Source of the DNA: Candidatus Enterococcus ferrettii
GTDB lineage: Bacteria > Bacillota > Bacilli > Lactobacillales > Enterococcaceae
Direction: 5' to 3'
Assembly (NCBI RefSeq): GCF_017377655.1
Contig: NZ_JAFREL010000045.1
Span: 1 to 64,000 of the forward strand
DNA length: 64,000 bases
Part shown: in pieces, positions 40,094-50,498 of the stretch
Position numbering within the stretch: the stretch's first letter is position 1
How the letters are laid out: every line of letters starts with the position of its first letter
Position numbers and translations under genes: made by a program
The notes under the pieces: model-generated
Told to the model about the DNA's origin: nothing
Seen by the model: the letters and a program-made list of their open reading frames with translations, nothing else
Database searches by the model: none

Positions 40094-40158
40094 ACAAACT
40101 TTTTATGTGAAAATCCCAATTTACTCTTGAGGATTTTGCGTAAAAAGTTTGTTTTTTT
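40094..40158 (+). terminator. Terminator after pepT
   Basis: ACAAACTTTTTA pairs with TAAAAAGTTTGT, with an inner AAAATCC/GGATTTT stem, and ends in seven T. Confidence 0.9.
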
Positions 40159-40228
40159 AGACTTGTTTTTTTGCTCCAGAATAAATAGTATGATAGGCTA
40201 GTACAAAATAGATGAATGAGGGTCCCAA

Positions 40229-41278
40229 ATGAATCTTTCTGTTAATCGAAAGTTGATCTTAAACATCCTTTTATTTTTGGTTGTTATTGGATTAATAATT
40301 TTTGTAATCCGTGACTCTTTAGGTGAGATTTTCGAAGAACTAACGACAACATCTTGGCCAATTGTATTAGGTGTTACTGTATTAGGTGTAGTGAGTCAAT
40401 TGATTGAAGGCTACACAATAAAAAATATTGCTTCAGAGTATAATCCATCGTTTACAATTATGGATGGTTTCTTTGGATCAGCTTATGCGACTTTTTATCG
40501 AGTGGTCACGTTCGGAACGGGTTCAATAGTAGCTGAGGTTATCTATTATCGAAAAAAAGGCTTGAAGCTTTCACAAGGAACGGGTGTCACTGCTTTACGA
40601 ATGGTAACTTATAAAATTGCTGTTATGATCTGGGCCTTAGTATTTTTGGTCTTGGAATCAGATGTTTTGCGTCAAGAAGTACCGAATGGCATTATGCTGG
40701 TTTTAATTGGTATGTCGGTAACATTAGCAATCGTAACAGTATTATTGCTTTTTAGCTTGAATGTCAGTGCACAAGTAATTTTTGTGAAAATTTCCAATCG
40801 TATCTTTAAAAGACAACGCTGGCGTGATCTAGTAGACAAGGCCAATTTGCAGTTTTATTCATTGAGAGAAACGATTCAAACTTTTATTAAAAATAAACAT
40901 GTAGTGGTTAAGGTATTTGCCTCAAATATGGCTAAGCTAGCTGTCTGGTATGCTATTCCTTATTTTATTCTAAGTCAGAGTTATCCCAACCTTTCACTAT
41001 CTTTGTCGATAGCACTTATTAGTTTTACAATTACTTTAGGCGGAGTTTTACCAGCACCTGGAGGCATTGGTGGGTTAGAATTTGTTTACGTCTTGCTGTT
41101 TAAACATGTTGTTAGTAATGTAGATGCTGTATCCTCATTGCTGCTTTATCGGTATGCAACTTACTTAATGCCTTTCTTTATAGGAATGATCTATGTGCTA
41201 GTGACAAAACAAAAAGAAATTAAAACAGAATTTGAAGAAGCAAAAGAAAATAAAAAGGAAGCCGACAACCAGTCATAG
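40229..41278 (+). CDS. YbhN/UPF0104-type integral membrane protein (lysyl-PG synthase TM family)
   Basis: A 349-residue membrane protein with about 7-8 predicted helices. It is related to the flippase portion of MprF and to the AglD/YbhN family. The GSIVAEVIYYRKKG and GGVLPAPGGIGGLEF segments are typical. No cytoplasmic aminoacyltransferase domain is present, so it is not full MprF; it probably moves or handles a lipid. Monocistronic, with a bidirectional terminator after it. Confidence 0.85.
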   Translation: MNLSVNRKLILNILLFLVVIGLIIFVIRDSLGEIFEELTTTSWPIVLGVTVLGVVSQLIEGYTIKNIASEYNPSFTIMDGFFGSAYATFYRVVTFGTGSIVAEVIYYRKKGLKLSQGTGVTALRMVTYKIAVMIWALVFLVLESDVLRQEVPNGIMLVLIGMSVTLAIVTVLLLFSLNVSAQVIFVKISNRIFKRQRWRDLVDKANLQFYSLRETIQTFIKNKHVVVKVFASNMAKLAVWYAIPYFILSQSYPNLSLSLSIALISFTITLGGVLPAPGGIGGLEFVYVLLFKHVVSNVDAVSSLLLYRYATYLMPFFIGMIYVLVTKQKEIKTEFEEAKENKKEADNQS

Positions 41279-41292
41279 GCTTCCTTTTTTTG
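41251..41292. terminator. Bidirectional terminator
   Basis: AAAAAGGAAGCC pairs perfectly with GGCTTCCTTTTT around a 14-base loop. T runs appear on both strands, serving the two convergent genes. Confidence 0.9.
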
Positions 41293-41294
41293 TA

Positions 41295-42305
41295 TTAATA
41301 GCGGATAACCAATTTACCAATCATTTTATCCGCTTCTACTATTTGATGAGCATGATAAAATGTTTCAGGGGAAAGTCCATCTAAGGTTTCGGTCAGGGTC
41401 GATTGAATTTTTTCGGTAGACAATAGATGAGTTAAGAGTGTTAAGGCTTCTCCCTGTGATTTAATATGATAGTCATAATCAGTTTTTGCAAACATGTACT
41501 CCCATACAAAGCTGCCTGATTTTGCTTTTAGCTTAGCCAGATTATGATCCTTAGCAGTTGCTACAGTTGAACCAAGATAACCAAAAGGACTTAATAAGTC
41601 AGCCATTTCATCATAATAATGGTCAGAAGAATGTAAGACAGCAATATAAGGAAGGGCATCGTAACCTAACTTCTTGACTTGCTTAGTCAAGTCTTTATGA
41701 TGATTCAGGATTTGATCGGCCCCTAACTTCTCGCACCAATCTGCTGTTTCTGGCCTTGAAGCAGTTGCTAGAACTGTGAGACCTGCCCACTTAGCTAATT
41801 GAATCATGATCGAACCTACTCCGCCTGCACCATTTATGATTAATAATGTTGCATCATTTCCGTTTTCTTTTGAAACCAAATCCATTTTCTCGAAAAGTAG
41901 TTCATAAGCTGTTAAAAATGTTAAGGGCAAGGCTGCTGCTTTTTCAGCAGGAATGTTTTCCGGTAGTTTTGCAACGATGCGTGAATCCACAATTTGTTTT
42001 TCACTGTAGCTGCCGTAGCGGTTGGTTGTTCCCGCAAAAATTACGCGGTCGCCAGCAACAAGGTGAGGAACCTGATCGCCCACTTGTGTAACAATTCCAA
42101 CACTGTCAAAACCTAAAATGTGAGGAGCTTTAGTTCCTTTTCCTGTTTGACGTAATTTAGTGTCAACAGGATTTATTGATATCGCGATGTTTTGAACCAT
42201 CACGTCATATTTCATTAGTTTAGGCAGCATAATTTCGAAAGTTTCAAAAAAATTACCTTCTGATAATTCAAACCCTTTCTCAAATCCAATGGCTCTAGAA
42301 ATCAT
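41295..42305 (-). CDS. Zinc-type alcohol dehydrogenase-like MDR oxidoreductase
   Basis: A 336-residue medium-chain dehydrogenase/reductase of the NADPH:quinone-reductase-like branch. It has the GFDSVGIV and GDRV segments of the catalytic domain and a Rossmann motif (NGAGGVGSIMIQLAKWAG). The zinc-binding cysteines of true alcohol dehydrogenases are not present, so a zinc-independent NADPH reductase is likely. GGAGATGAG precedes the ATG. Single gene on the minus strand. Physiological substrate is unknown. Confidence 0.87.
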   Translation of the reverse strand: MISRAIGFEKGFELSEGNFFETFEIMLPKLMKYDVMVQNIAISINPVDTKLRQTGKGTKAPHILGFDSVGIVTQVGDQVPHLVAGDRVIFAGTTNRYGSYSEKQIVDSRIVAKLPENIPAEKAAALPLTFLTAYELLFEKMDLVSKENGNDATLLIINGAGGVGSIMIQLAKWAGLTVLATASRPETADWCEKLGADQILNHHKDLTKQVKKLGYDALPYIAVLHSSDHYYDEMADLLSPFGYLGSTVATAKDHNLAKLKAKSGSFVWEYMFAKTDYDYHIKSQGEALTLLTHLLSTEKIQSTLTETLDGLSPETFYHAHQIVEADKMIGKLVIRY

Positions 42306-42381
42306 CTACTCATCTCCTTTGATAAAATTGTAGCATTTTACTTAAAAGTCTACGAAAGTTATGCTTTTCAAATAGAAAAAT

Positions 42382-42411
42382 TTTGACCAATCCTGACCAA
42401 AAGAGTATAAT
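42382..42411 (+). promoter_or_regulatory. clpB promoter with CtsR operator
   Basis: TTGACC (42383-42388) and TATAAT (42406-42411) are 17 bases apart, a strong sigma-A promoter. The heptads TTTGACC (42382-42388) and CCTGACC (42392-42398) with a 3-base spacer match the CtsR tandem operator with two mismatches and cover the -35 box. Repression by CtsR at normal temperature is expected. Confidence 0.8.
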
Positions 42412-42456
42412 TTTATTCGTGAGGGAAACCTCAAAAGGTTTAGAGGAGGTAATTGA

Positions 42457-45060
42457 ATGAATATTGAAAAAATGACTACTACCTTACAAGAGGCGATTGC
42501 TGAGGCTCAACAAATTGCTATGACGCGTCAACATCAAGAAATTGATATTGCCCATCTATGGAAAATATTATTACAGCCTAATCATTTCGGCCGCAATTTT
42601 TACACAGATGCTGGTATAGATGTGGAAGCATTTGAAATAGAAATTGATCGTGCGCTAGATGACTATCCTACAGTCGCCGGTGAAAATATTGTTTACGGAC
42701 ATAATCTTAGCCAAAATTTGTTTTCCTTGTTAAGGGAAGCAGATAAATTAAGAGAAGACTATCAAGATGAATATTTGTCTACTGAGATTGTAATACTTGC
42801 ATTAATGAGCTTGAAAAATTATCGCTTGACGAAATACCTTAATCAAGTTGGGTTAAACAAAAAAGAAGTACAAAAAAATATTGAAGATATTAGAGGGGGA
42901 GATCGTGTGACTTCTCAAAATCAAGAAGAAACCTATAAAGCCTTAGAAAAATATGGAGTTGACTTAGTTCAACAAGTAAAAAATGGTAAACAAGATCCAA
43001 TTATTGGTCGGGACGAAGAAATTCGGGATGTCATCCGAATTCTATCTCGTAAGACCAAAAATAATCCGGTCTTAATTGGTGAACCTGGAGTTGGTAAAAC
43101 GGCTATCGTGGAAGGATTGGCCCAACGGATTGTTCGCAAAGATGTACCGGAAAATCTAAAAAACAAAACTATTTTTTCGCTAGATATGGGATCACTTATC
43201 GCTGGAGCAAAATTCAGGGGAGAATTTGAGGAACGATTAAAATCTGTCTTAAAGGAAGTTAAAAAATCCGACGGACAAATTCTACTCTTTATCGATGAAA
43301 TCCATAATATTGTAGGTGCTGGTAAAACGGAGGGAAGTATGGATGCTGGAAACCTGCTGAAACCCATGCTAGCTCGTGGAGAATTACATTTAATTGGTGC
43401 TACAACCTTAGATGAATATCGACAATATATGGAAAAAGATAAAGCGTTAGAACGTCGTTTCCAAAAAGTTTTGGTAAAAGAACCGACAGTCCAAGATACA
43501 ATTAGTATTTTGCGAGGATTAAAAGAGCGTTTCGAAATTCATCATAGTGTTAATATTCATGATAATGCATTAGTGGCTGCGGCCACTTTATCTGATCGAT
43601 ACATTACGGATCGCTTTTTACCTGATAAAGCAATAGACCTAGTGGATGAAGCTAGTGCAAGCATTCGTGTAGAAATGAATTCTATGCCAACAGAACTGGA
43701 TCAAGTTACTCGACGCTTAATGCAGTTGGAGATTGAGGAAGCTGCATTGAAAAAGGAAACCGACGATGCTAGTAAGAAACGTTTAGGTAATCTGCAGGAA
43801 GAATTAGCAGACTTGCGAGAAGAAGCGAATGCCATGCGTTTGCAATGGGAAACAGAAAAGGAAGAAGTTAATGCGGTCTCTAATAAACGAGCCGAAATTG
43901 ATCAGGCGAAACATGAATTAGAAGATGCAGAGAATAATTATGATTTAGAAAGAGCCGCAGTGTTACGTCATGGCACAATCCCTCAGTTGGAGAAAGAATT
44001 AGAAGACCTTGAATCTAAGAATGAAAGCAGTGATATTCGGATGGTTCAAGAATCGGTGACTGAAAATGAAATTGCCCAAGTGGTTGCTCGTTTAACGGGT
44101 ATTCCGGTAACTAAGCTAGTAGAGGGTGACCGAGCGAAACTGTTGAATTTAAACAGTACATTGCATCAACGTGTAATCGGACAAGATGAAGCAGTTGATG
44201 CAGTAAGTGATGCAGTGCTTCGATCTCGAGCTGGGCTGCAAGATCCAAATCGCCCATTAGGTTCTTTTCTGTTCTTAGGACCAACGGGTGTCGGAAAAAC
44301 GGAATTAGCAAAGGCATTAGCTGAAAATCTGTTCGATTCACAGGACCATATGGTTCGAATAGACATGAGTGAATATATGGAAAAACATGCTGTTTCACGA
44401 TTGGTTGGGGCCCCTCCAGGATATATAGGTTATGAAGAGGGCGGTCAGCTGACAGAAGCGGTTCGCCGCAATCCATATACCATCATTTTATTGGATGAAA
44501 TTGAGAAGGCACATCCGGATGTTTTCAACATTTTGCTTCAGGTGTTAGATGATGGGCGTCTGACCGACTCTAAAGGTCGTGTCGTAGACTTCAAAAATAC
44601 TGTGTTAATTATGACTAGTAATATCGGCTCACAGCTACTGTTAGACGGTGTAACTGCTGATGGAGAAATACCTGAATCAGTTCAGGAACAGGTTATGAAC
44701 ATGCTGAGAGGGCACTTTAAGCCTGAATTCTTGAATCGAATTGACGATACAATTTTGTTTACACCATTAAGCTTGGAAAACGTGAAAGGAATCGTAGAAA
44801 AATTAGTTGCTCAGCTTTCACTTCGGTTAGAGGATCAGGAAATTCAATTGATTATTACTGATCAGGCAAAATCTTGGATTGCTGAAAATGCGTATGAACC
44901 TCAGTACGGGGCACGACCTCTGAAACGTTTCATTACTCGTGAAGTAGAGACGCCGCTGGCAAAAGAAATTATTGCGGGGCGAATATTGCCAAAAACACAG
45001 GTAACACTCGAATTATTAAATGATCAATTAGTATTTCTAAAAGAACCGATCGAAGAATAA
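42457..45060 (+). CDS. clpB: ATP-dependent disaggregase ClpB
   Basis: A hexameric heat-shock AAA+ protein that extracts polypeptides from aggregates together with DnaK. It has 867 residues. The N domain spans about 1-150. AAA-1 has Walker A GEPGVGKT (208-215), followed by a full coiled-coil middle domain (about 400-530, which separates it from ClpC/ClpA). AAA-2 has GPTGVGKT (about 608-615). There is no ClpP-binding IGF loop that I can see. GAGGAGG precedes the ATG, and a CtsR-type operator controls the gene. Confidence 0.96.
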   Translation: MNIEKMTTTLQEAIAEAQQIAMTRQHQEIDIAHLWKILLQPNHFGRNFYTDAGIDVEAFEIEIDRALDDYPTVAGENIVYGHNLSQNLFSLLREADKLREDYQDEYLSTEIVILALMSLKNYRLTKYLNQVGLNKKEVQKNIEDIRGGDRVTSQNQEETYKALEKYGVDLVQQVKNGKQDPIIGRDEEIRDVIRILSRKTKNNPVLIGEPGVGKTAIVEGLAQRIVRKDVPENLKNKTIFSLDMGSLIAGAKFRGEFEERLKSVLKEVKKSDGQILLFIDEIHNIVGAGKTEGSMDAGNLLKPMLARGELHLIGATTLDEYRQYMEKDKALERRFQKVLVKEPTVQDTISILRGLKERFEIHHSVNIHDNALVAAATLSDRYITDRFLPDKAIDLVDEASASIRVEMNSMPTELDQVTRRLMQLEIEEAALKKETDDASKKRLGNLQEELADLREEANAMRLQWETEKEEVNAVSNKRAEIDQAKHELEDAENNYDLERAAVLRHGTIPQLEKELEDLESKNESSDIRMVQESVTENEIAQVVARLTGIPVTKLVEGDRAKLLNLNSTLHQRVIGQDEAVDAVSDAVLRSRAGLQDPNRPLGSFLFLGPTGVGKTELAKALAENLFDSQDHMVRIDMSEYMEKHAVSRLVGAPPGYIGYEEGGQLTEAVRRNPYTIILLDEIEKAHPDVFNILLQVLDDGRLTDSKGRVVDFKNTVLIMTSNIGSQLLLDGVTADGEIPESVQEQVMNMLRGHFKPEFLNRIDDTILFTPLSLENVKGIVEKLVAQLSLRLEDQEIQLIITDQAKSWIAENAYEPQYGARPLKRFITREVETPLAKEIIAGRILPKTQVTLELLNDQLVFLKEPIEE

Positions 45061-45090
45061 TTCCTACACTTAATTAACGGAGCAGGTGAG

Positions 45091-45136
45091 AATGATGAAT
45101 TTGTGATGAAAGTTTTCATGAATCATCATTTTTACT
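45091..45136 (+). terminator. Terminator after clpB
   Basis: AATGATGA pairs with TCATCATT, with an inner ATGAAA/TTTCAT stem, followed by TTTTT. Confidence 0.7.
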
Positions 45137-45164
45137 TGCTTTTTCTTTTCAAAATGTGGATAAT
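45136..45164 (+). promoter_or_regulatory. Promoter of xpt-pbuX
   Basis: TTGCTT (45136-45141) and GATAAT (45159-45164) are 17 bases apart. The transcript would begin just before the riboswitch aptamer. Confidence 0.7.
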
Positions 45165-45181
45165 GCTACTATATTTTTAAA

Positions 45182-45277
45182 GCTTATATATCGTCATGAT
45201 AGGGATGACAGTTTCTACCTTGTGCCGTAAACGCAAGACTATAAGCAAAAATTGTACGTTTGGCGTACCTTTTTTGC
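45182..45277 (+). promoter_or_regulatory. Guanine-type purine riboswitch with terminator
   Basis: The aptamer (45182-45246) has P1 arms GCTTATA/TATAAGC and the conserved core GTTTCTACC ... CCGTAAA ... GACTAT. The specificity base that pairs with the ligand is C45239, which marks guanine/hypoxanthine binding rather than adenine. A terminator follows: GTACG/CGTAC stem flanked by A and T runs, T run 45270-45275. Bound guanine should favour termination and turn off xpt-pbuX. An alternative pairing is possible between 45224-45233 (GCC and AAACG, with two bases bulged) and 45257-45264 (CGTTTGGC). Confidence 0.92.
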
Positions 45278-45333
45278 TTTATGCAGAATTGGTGCGTCTT
45301 TTGTTTAAACTTACCATAGAGAGGAAGAGAATT

Positions 45334-45915
45334 ATGAAAGAATTGACAGAACGCATCAAAAAAAATGGACGTGTATTAGGCGACGGGGTACTTAAGGTCG
45401 ATGAATTTGTGACTCACCAAGTCGATCCAATATTGATGGAAGCAACTGGTAAACGTTTTGCTGAAGTCTTTGCAGATCAAAAAATTACAAAGGTAGTTAC
45501 TATCGAAGCTTCCGGAATCGCTCCAGCAGTCTATGCTGCTCAAGCGTTAGGAGTGCCAATGATTTTTGCTCGCAAGTCAAAAAGCCTAACCATGGATGAA
45601 GAATTATTAACTTCTTCTGTCTATTCTTTTACTAAACAGCTTACTAGTACTATTTCAATTTCTCGAAAATTCTTGTCTAGCGAAGACCGTGTACTGTTGA
45701 TAGACGATTTCTTAGCAAACGGCCAAGCTGCCAAAGGCTTGATCGAATTATGCCGCCAAGCGGGTGCTGAGGTAGCTGGCATTGGTATCTTAATTGAAAA
45801 ATCTTTTCAAGATGGACGTCAATTATTAGAAGACATGGGTATTCCAGTTGTTTCACTTGCTAGAATTGCTTCTCTTGATGACGGTAAAGTAGCATTTTTA
45901 GAGGAGGATGCATAA
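45334..45915 (+). CDS. xpt: Xanthine phosphoribosyltransferase
   Basis: Salvages xanthine to XMP with PRPP. The 193-residue protein starts [19 protein letters not shown], as usual for Xpt, and has the PRPP motif [13 protein letters not shown]. The ATG at 45334 follows AGGAAGAG; a longer frame from 45196 runs through the riboswitch and is not real. It is followed after 2 bases by pbuX and controlled by the guanine riboswitch. Confidence 0.96.
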   Translation: MKELTERIKKNGRVLGDGVLKVDEFVTHQVDPILMEATGKRFAEVFADQKITKVVTIEASGIAPAVYAAQALGVPMIFARKSKSLTMDEELLTSSVYSFTKQLTSTISISRKFLSSEDRVLLIDDFLANGQAAKGLIELCRQAGAEVAGIGILIEKSFQDGRQLLEDMGIPVVSLARIASLDDGKVAFLEEDA

Positions 45916-45917
45916 TT

Positions 45918-47231
45918 TTGTCAAATCAAAATGGAAATGGAAAGGCCGCTGTTTTAGGGCTGCAACATTTATTAGCGATGTATGCCGGAGCGGTAGCTGT
46001 TCCTTTATTAATCGGAACAGGTTTAGGATTTAACGAATCACAAATGACGTATCTAATTTCCATTGATATTTTTATGTGTGGAATAGCCACATTACTTCAG
46101 CTAACAGTAAACAAGTTTTTTGGGATTGGGCTACCTGTTGTTTTAGGCTGTGCAATTCAAGCTGTAGCACCATTGATTTTAATCGGTCAGACAAAGGGGA
46201 TCGGTGCTATTTATGGCTCGATCATTGCTGCTGGAGTATTTATTGTCTTGATTGCAGGGTTCTTTTCCAAGGTCGAAAAGCTGTTTCCATCAGTAGTTAC
46301 CGGTACGGTAATTACAACGATCGGATTGACTCTAATTCCAGTTGCAATCACAAAAATGGGCGGCGGTGATGCAGCTGCTTCGAATTTTGGTGATCCGACA
46401 ACCTTGTTGTTGGCTTTCGTAACTATCGCACTTATATTAGTCATTCAAATTTTTGGTAAAGGTTTTATTCGTTCCATTGCAGTGTTAGTCGGTTTAGTTG
46501 GTGGAACACTTTTAGCGATGGTTTTAAATCGAGTAGACTTTTCGGCAATTGGTCATGCTCCGTTATTTCATGTGCCACAGCCTTTTTACTTTGGGACGCC
46601 GACTTTTGATATTTCTTCAATTCTACTGATGATTATTATCTCGATTGTTAGTATGGTGGAGTCAACGGGTGTATATTTTGCGCTTGGTGATATCACAGGA
46701 AAGAAAATACAAGAAGATGATTTGAAACGAGGATATCGTGCAGAGGGATTGGCAGTTGTTTTAGGTGGAATATTTAATACTTTCCCTTATACTGGTTTTT
46801 CGCAAAATGTAGGTCTGGTTCAACTATCCGGTATTAAGACCCGTAAACCAATTTATTTCTCAGCTTTTTTTCTGATTATCTTAGGCTTATTTCCAAAAAT
46901 TGGGGCGCTAGCACAAATTATTCCTGAGCCTGTATTAGGTGGCGGCATGCTGGTAATGTTTGGAATGGTGGCTGTTCAAGGTATGAAGATGCTCTCAACA
47001 ATTGATTTTCATAACGAAAAAAATTTGTTGATTGTTGCAATTTCAATTGGTTTTGGTCTAGGCTTCAATGCAATGCCGACCTTGTTCAATCAGCTGCCAG
47101 CAACTGTTCAAATGTTTACTGGTAACGGAATTGTTATGAGCAGTTTATCAGCAATTGTTTTAAATCTAGTCTTTCACGGTTATTCTGGTAAAGCAAAAGC
47201 TTCGATTAAAGCAACTAATTCACATACGTAA
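45918..47231 (+). CDS. pbuX: Xanthine permease
   Basis: A 437-residue NCS2 nucleobase:cation symporter with about 12-14 helices. The family motif around FNTFPYTGFSQNVGLVQ and the ESTGVYFALGD segment are present. The start is TTG at 45918 with GAGGAGG upstream inside xpt; no in-frame ATG is better placed. Adjacent xpt and the riboswitch make xanthine the likely substrate. Confidence 0.94.
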   Translation: MSNQNGNGKAAVLGLQHLLAMYAGAVAVPLLIGTGLGFNESQMTYLISIDIFMCGIATLLQLTVNKFFGIGLPVVLGCAIQAVAPLILIGQTKGIGAIYGSIIAAGVFIVLIAGFFSKVEKLFPSVVTGTVITTIGLTLIPVAITKMGGGDAAASNFGDPTTLLLAFVTIALILVIQIFGKGFIRSIAVLVGLVGGTLLAMVLNRVDFSAIGHAPLFHVPQPFYFGTPTFDISSILLMIIISIVSMVESTGVYFALGDITGKKIQEDDLKRGYRAEGLAVVLGGIFNTFPYTGFSQNVGLVQLSGIKTRKPIYFSAFFLIILGLFPKIGALAQIIPEPVLGGGMLVMFGMVAVQGMKMLSTIDFHNEKNLLIVAISIGFGLGFNAMPTLFNQLPATVQMFTGNGIVMSSLSAIVLNLVFHGYSGKAKASIKATNSHT

Positions 47232-47238
47232 AAATAGC

Positions 47239-47337
47239 AAGGTAATCCAAACTGCTAATTGTTTCGATCCCTAAGAGTTAGACTAAAAATTTAACTTTTT
47301 ATGGTCATTACAAATTGCTCTTTGGATTGCCTTTTTG
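47239..47337 (+). terminator. Long-armed terminator after pbuX
   Basis: AAGGTAATCCAAA pairs with TTTGGATTGCCTT (one mismatch) across about 70 bases that contain a further small stem, then TTTTTG. The rest of the gap to purE (47,338-47,538) carries PurBox motifs and the purE promoter. Confidence 0.6.
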
Positions 47338-47433
47338 TTTAGAAAAATATTATTTAGGATGCTCACTAAGAAAATGGCAACTATCTCAGTAATCTATGTT
47401 GAAAATCAGAAATTATTACCGATATATCTAATT

Positions 47434-47478
47434 AAACACGAACAATAGCTGAGATTCTATGTCTATTATTCGAATATT
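47434..47478 (+). promoter_or_regulatory. PurBox pair upstream of purE
   Basis: ACACGAACAAT (47436-47446) and an inverted ATTATTCGAAT (47465-47475) resemble the CGAAC-containing PurBox sites bound by Gram-positive PurR. The inner CG to CG span is 34 bases, close to that upstream of purC (35). They lie just before the -35 box. The regulator is inferred; no purR is in the window. Confidence 0.65.
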
Positions 47479-47481
47479 GTT

Positions 47482-47510
47482 TTGACTTCATTTTAATTGC
47501 TTGTTAAAAT
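47482..47510 (+). promoter_or_regulatory. Promoter of purEKB
   Basis: TTGACT (47482-47487) and TAAAAT (47505-47510) have 17-base spacing, 28 bases before purE. Confidence 0.75.
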
Positions 47511-47538
47511 GTGAATGACATAATGAAAGGAGCAATTT

Positions 47539-48027
47539 ATGAAGCCAGAAGTAGCGATTATTATGGGAAGTACTTCCGATTGGGAAACAATGAAACATGC
47601 TTGTGACAGCTTAGACGAACTAGAAATTTCTTATGAGAAACAGGTGGTTTCCGCCCATCGTACACCAGATTTAATGTTTGAATTTGCTGAAAAAGCGCGA
47701 AGCAGAGGGATCAAAGTTATCATTGCTGGAGCAGGCGGTGCAGCACATTTGCCAGGCATGGTAGCGGCTAAAACTACTCTACCTGTTATCGGTGTACCCG
47801 TTCAATCGAAGGCTCTTAATGGATTGGATTCCCTTTTGTCAATTGTTCAAATGCCTGGTGGAGTTCCTGTGGCAACAACAGCTATTGGAAAAGCCGGGGC
47901 AACAAACGCTGGACTACTTGCGGCTCAGATGCTTTCAATGTATGATGAAAACATAGCTGTTCGTTTAGATGCTAAACGTCAGAAAATGAAAGATTCTGTA
48001 TTGGAAAGTAGTGAACAACTTGGTTAA
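47539..48027 (+). CDS. purE: N5-carboxyaminoimidazole ribonucleotide mutase
   Basis: Converts N5-CAIR to CAIR in de novo purine synthesis. The 162-residue class I PurE has the [12 protein letters not shown] start, SAHRTPD and the [10 protein letters not shown] loop with the active-site His. GAAAGGAG precedes the ATG. purK overlaps its 3' end by 17 bases. Confidence 0.97.
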   Translation: MKPEVAIIMGSTSDWETMKHACDSLDELEISYEKQVVSAHRTPDLMFEFAEKARSRGIKVIIAGAGGAAHLPGMVAAKTTLPVIGVPVQSKALNGLDSLLSIVQMPGGVPVATTAIGKAGATNAGLLAAQMLSMYDENIAVRLDAKRQKMKDSVLESSEQLG

Positions 48028-49141
48028 ACCTTTACAACCTGGCGCAACAATTGGAATTGTGGGCGGGGGGCAATTAGGTCGGATGATGGCGATTAGTGCG
48101 AAAGAAATGGGGTTTCGCATTGGCATTATCGATCCAACTGAAGACTGTCCAGCCTCTCAAGTTTCAGATTGGCATATCATCGCCCCTTACGATGACCAGG
48201 CGGCGCTAGAAGAAATGGCTCGCCGTACGCAAGTCATTACCTATGAATTTGAGAATGTGGATGTTGATGCATTGAATCAAATTGTCGACCGAGCTAACAT
48301 TCCTCAAGGAACGGATTTACTGGCTATTACTCAAGATCGTTTAATGGAGAAAGCCTTTTTAGAGGGGAATAATATTGTGATTGCTCCCTATGCCACAATT
48401 ATCAGCCCGACGGATATACAGGATGCTATCGAAGGTATCGGGTATCCTTGTGTATTGAAAACGACACGCGGCGGATACGATGGACATGGTCAATACGTGT
48501 TGAAAGGAACTTCTGATTTAGCTCCTTCCATGAATTTGTTGCGCTCTGGAACTTGTGTGCTAGAAGCATGGATTCCTTTTGAAAAGGAGCTTTCTGTTTT
48601 AGTCGCTGGAAATGGCTACGGAGAATATGTGACTTTTCCTGTTGTAGAAAATAATCATCGGAACAATATTTTGCATGAGACTATAGCTCCAGCTCAAATT
48701 ATTCCCGCCGTTGCTGAGGAAGCCAAACGGATTGCGGAAGTAATTGCAGAGGGTGTTGAGTTAGTAGGAACTTTGTGTGTTGAATTGTTTTTGACCAAAG
48801 CCGGCGCATTATATGTTAATGAAATGGCACCTCGTCCTCATAATTCCGGTCATTATACGATTGAGGCTTGTTCCATGAGCCAATTTGACGCGCATGTTCG
48901 GGGTGTTTGTGGATGGCCACTCGCTCAACCAAAATTATTGTCGGATGCGATTATGGTAAATGTATTAGGGGAAAACTTACTTGGAACTTATGAAATTATC
49001 GACGAAAAACCTGATTGGCATTTTCATTATTATGGTAAAGCAATGGCTAAAAAGGGTAGAAAAATGGGACATATTACCTTGCTGACAGAAGATATTGGCC
49101 AATCATTAAAAGAAATTAAAAATACTGAAATCTGGGATTAA
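48011..49141 (+). CDS. purK: N5-carboxyaminoimidazole ribonucleotide synthase
   Basis: An ATP-grasp enzyme that adds bicarbonate to AIR, supplying PurE. The 376-residue protein has the [13 protein letters not shown] start, the [16 protein letters not shown]-grasp loop and the [14 protein letters not shown] motif of PurK. The start is not certain: GTG 48011 (frame start) overlaps purE, and TTG 48020 is also possible; ribosome signals are weak for both, so coupling to purE is likely. Confidence 0.95.
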   Translation: MNNLVKPLQPGATIGIVGGGQLGRMMAISAKEMGFRIGIIDPTEDCPASQVSDWHIIAPYDDQAALEEMARRTQVITYEFENVDVDALNQIVDRANIPQGTDLLAITQDRLMEKAFLEGNNIVIAPYATIISPTDIQDAIEGIGYPCVLKTTRGGYDGHGQYVLKGTSDLAPSMNLLRSGTCVLEAWIPFEKELSVLVAGNGYGEYVTFPVVENNHRNNILHETIAPAQIIPAVAEEAKRIAEVIAEGVELVGTLCVELFLTKAGALYVNEMAPRPHNSGHYTIEACSMSQFDAHVRGVCGWPLAQPKLLSDAIMVNVLGENLLGTYEIIDEKPDWHFHYYGKAMAKKGRKMGHITLLTEDIGQSLKEIKNTEIWD

Positions 49142-49153
49142 AAGGAGAACAAC

Positions 49154-50449
49154 ATGATACCTCGTTATACTCGACCTGAAATGGGTGAAATTTGGAGTGA
49201 TGAAAATCGCTACCGTGCTTGGCTGGAAGTAGAAATTTTAGCGGATGAAGCTTGGGCTGAATTAGGTGAGATCCCTAAAGAAGATGTTAAAAAAATTCGT
49301 GAAAATGCTGATTTTGATATCGATCGTATCTTAGAAATTGAACAATCAACTAAGCATGATGTTGTAGCTTTTACGCGTGCAGTTTCTGAAACATTAGGTG
49401 AAGAACGCAAATGGGTTCATTATGGATTAACTAGTACAGATGTAGTTGACACAGCTTATGGTTACTTGTATAAACAAGCCAATGACATTTTACGCGAAGA
49501 TTTAGCTGTTTTTTTGGCGATCATTGGTGAAAAAGCCAAGGAACACAAATATACAGTAATGATGGGGCGTACACACGGTGTGCACGCTGAACCAACAACT
49601 TTTGGTTTAAAATTAGCAACGTGGTATTCAGAAATAAAAAGAAATATTGAAAGATTTGATCGTGCAGCAAAAGGGGTAGAGGCCGGTAAAATTTCTGGAG
49701 CAGTTGGAACGTTTGCTAATATTCCACCCTTTGTAGAAAAATATGTTTGCGAAAATTTAGGCATTCGCCCACAAGAAATTTCTACTCAAGTTTTACCTAG
49801 GGACTTGCACGCTGAATATTTTTCAGCTTTGGCGCTAATCGCAACTTCAATTGAACGATTTGCTACAGAGATTCGTGGATTACAAAAATCTGAAACGCGT
49901 GAAGTAGAGGAATTTTTTGCAAAAGGTCAAAAAGGTTCTTCTGCAATGCCTCATAAACGTAATCCAATTGGTTCTGAAAATATGACGGGATTGGCTCGTG
50001 TGGTTCGCGGACATATGGTAACTGCATATGAGGATGTTGCGCTTTGGCATGAACGGGATATTTCTCATTCTTCAGCTGAGCGGATTATCGTTCCTGACAC
50101 AACTATTTTAGTGGATTATATGTTGCACCGTTTTGGCAATATCGTAAAAAATTTGACGGTCTTCCCGGAAAATATGAAACGCAATATGGATGCTACATTT
50201 GGACTAATTTACAGCCAACGTGTAATGTTAAAACTAATCGACAATGGCATGACTCGCGAGGAGGCTTACGACCTAGTCCAACCCAAAACAGCTTATGCTT
50301 GGGATAACCAAACAGCCTTCCGTCCATTACTAGAAGCCGACGAAAAGATTACTAACGTCTTATCCGAAAACGAATTAGACGATGCATTTGATTATAACTA
50401 TCATTTGAAAAATGTTGACGAAGTATTCAAACGTATTGGTATAAACTAA
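49154..50449 (+). CDS. purB: Adenylosuccinate lyase
   Basis: Acts twice in purine synthesis: cleaves SAICAR to AICAR and adenylosuccinate to AMP, releasing fumarate. The 431-residue protein has the fumarase-superfamily signature [11 protein letters not shown] with the mobile-loop serine, and the TSTDVVDTA and [10 protein letters not shown] motifs. AAGGAG precedes the ATG, 12 bases after purK. A strong terminator follows, so purEKB is a separate transcript from purC onward. Confidence 0.97.
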   Translation: MIPRYTRPEMGEIWSDENRYRAWLEVEILADEAWAELGEIPKEDVKKIRENADFDIDRILEIEQSTKHDVVAFTRAVSETLGEERKWVHYGLTSTDVVDTAYGYLYKQANDILREDLAVFLAIIGEKAKEHKYTVMMGRTHGVHAEPTTFGLKLATWYSEIKRNIERFDRAAKGVEAGKISGAVGTFANIPPFVEKYVCENLGIRPQEISTQVLPRDLHAEYFSALALIATSIERFATEIRGLQKSETREVEEFFAKGQKGSSAMPHKRNPIGSENMTGLARVVRGHMVTAYEDVALWHERDISHSSAERIIVPDTTILVDYMLHRFGNIVKNLTVFPENMKRNMDATFGLIYSQRVMLKLIDNGMTREEAYDLVQPKTAYAWDNQTAFRPLLEADEKITNVLSENELDDAFDYNYHLKNVDEVFKRIGIN

Positions 50450-50459
50450 TTTTTGATAC

Positions 50460-50498
50460 AAAAAAACCCGCATATAATCAGAATATGCGGGTTTTTTA
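50460..50498. terminator. Bidirectional terminator after purB
   Basis: AAAAAACCCGCATAT pairs perfectly with ATATGCGGGTTTTTT around a 7-base loop. It ends purB on the + strand and the orphan gene on the minus strand. Confidence 0.95.

Noticed and set aside
44111..44476. Minus-strand frame inside clpB
   Set aside because: It lies entirely opposite the conserved second AAA+ domain of clpB and resembles no protein family.
45196..45333. N-terminal extension of xpt
   Set aside because: The extension is translated riboswitch and terminator sequence; the ATG at 45334 has the ribosome site and the family N-terminus.
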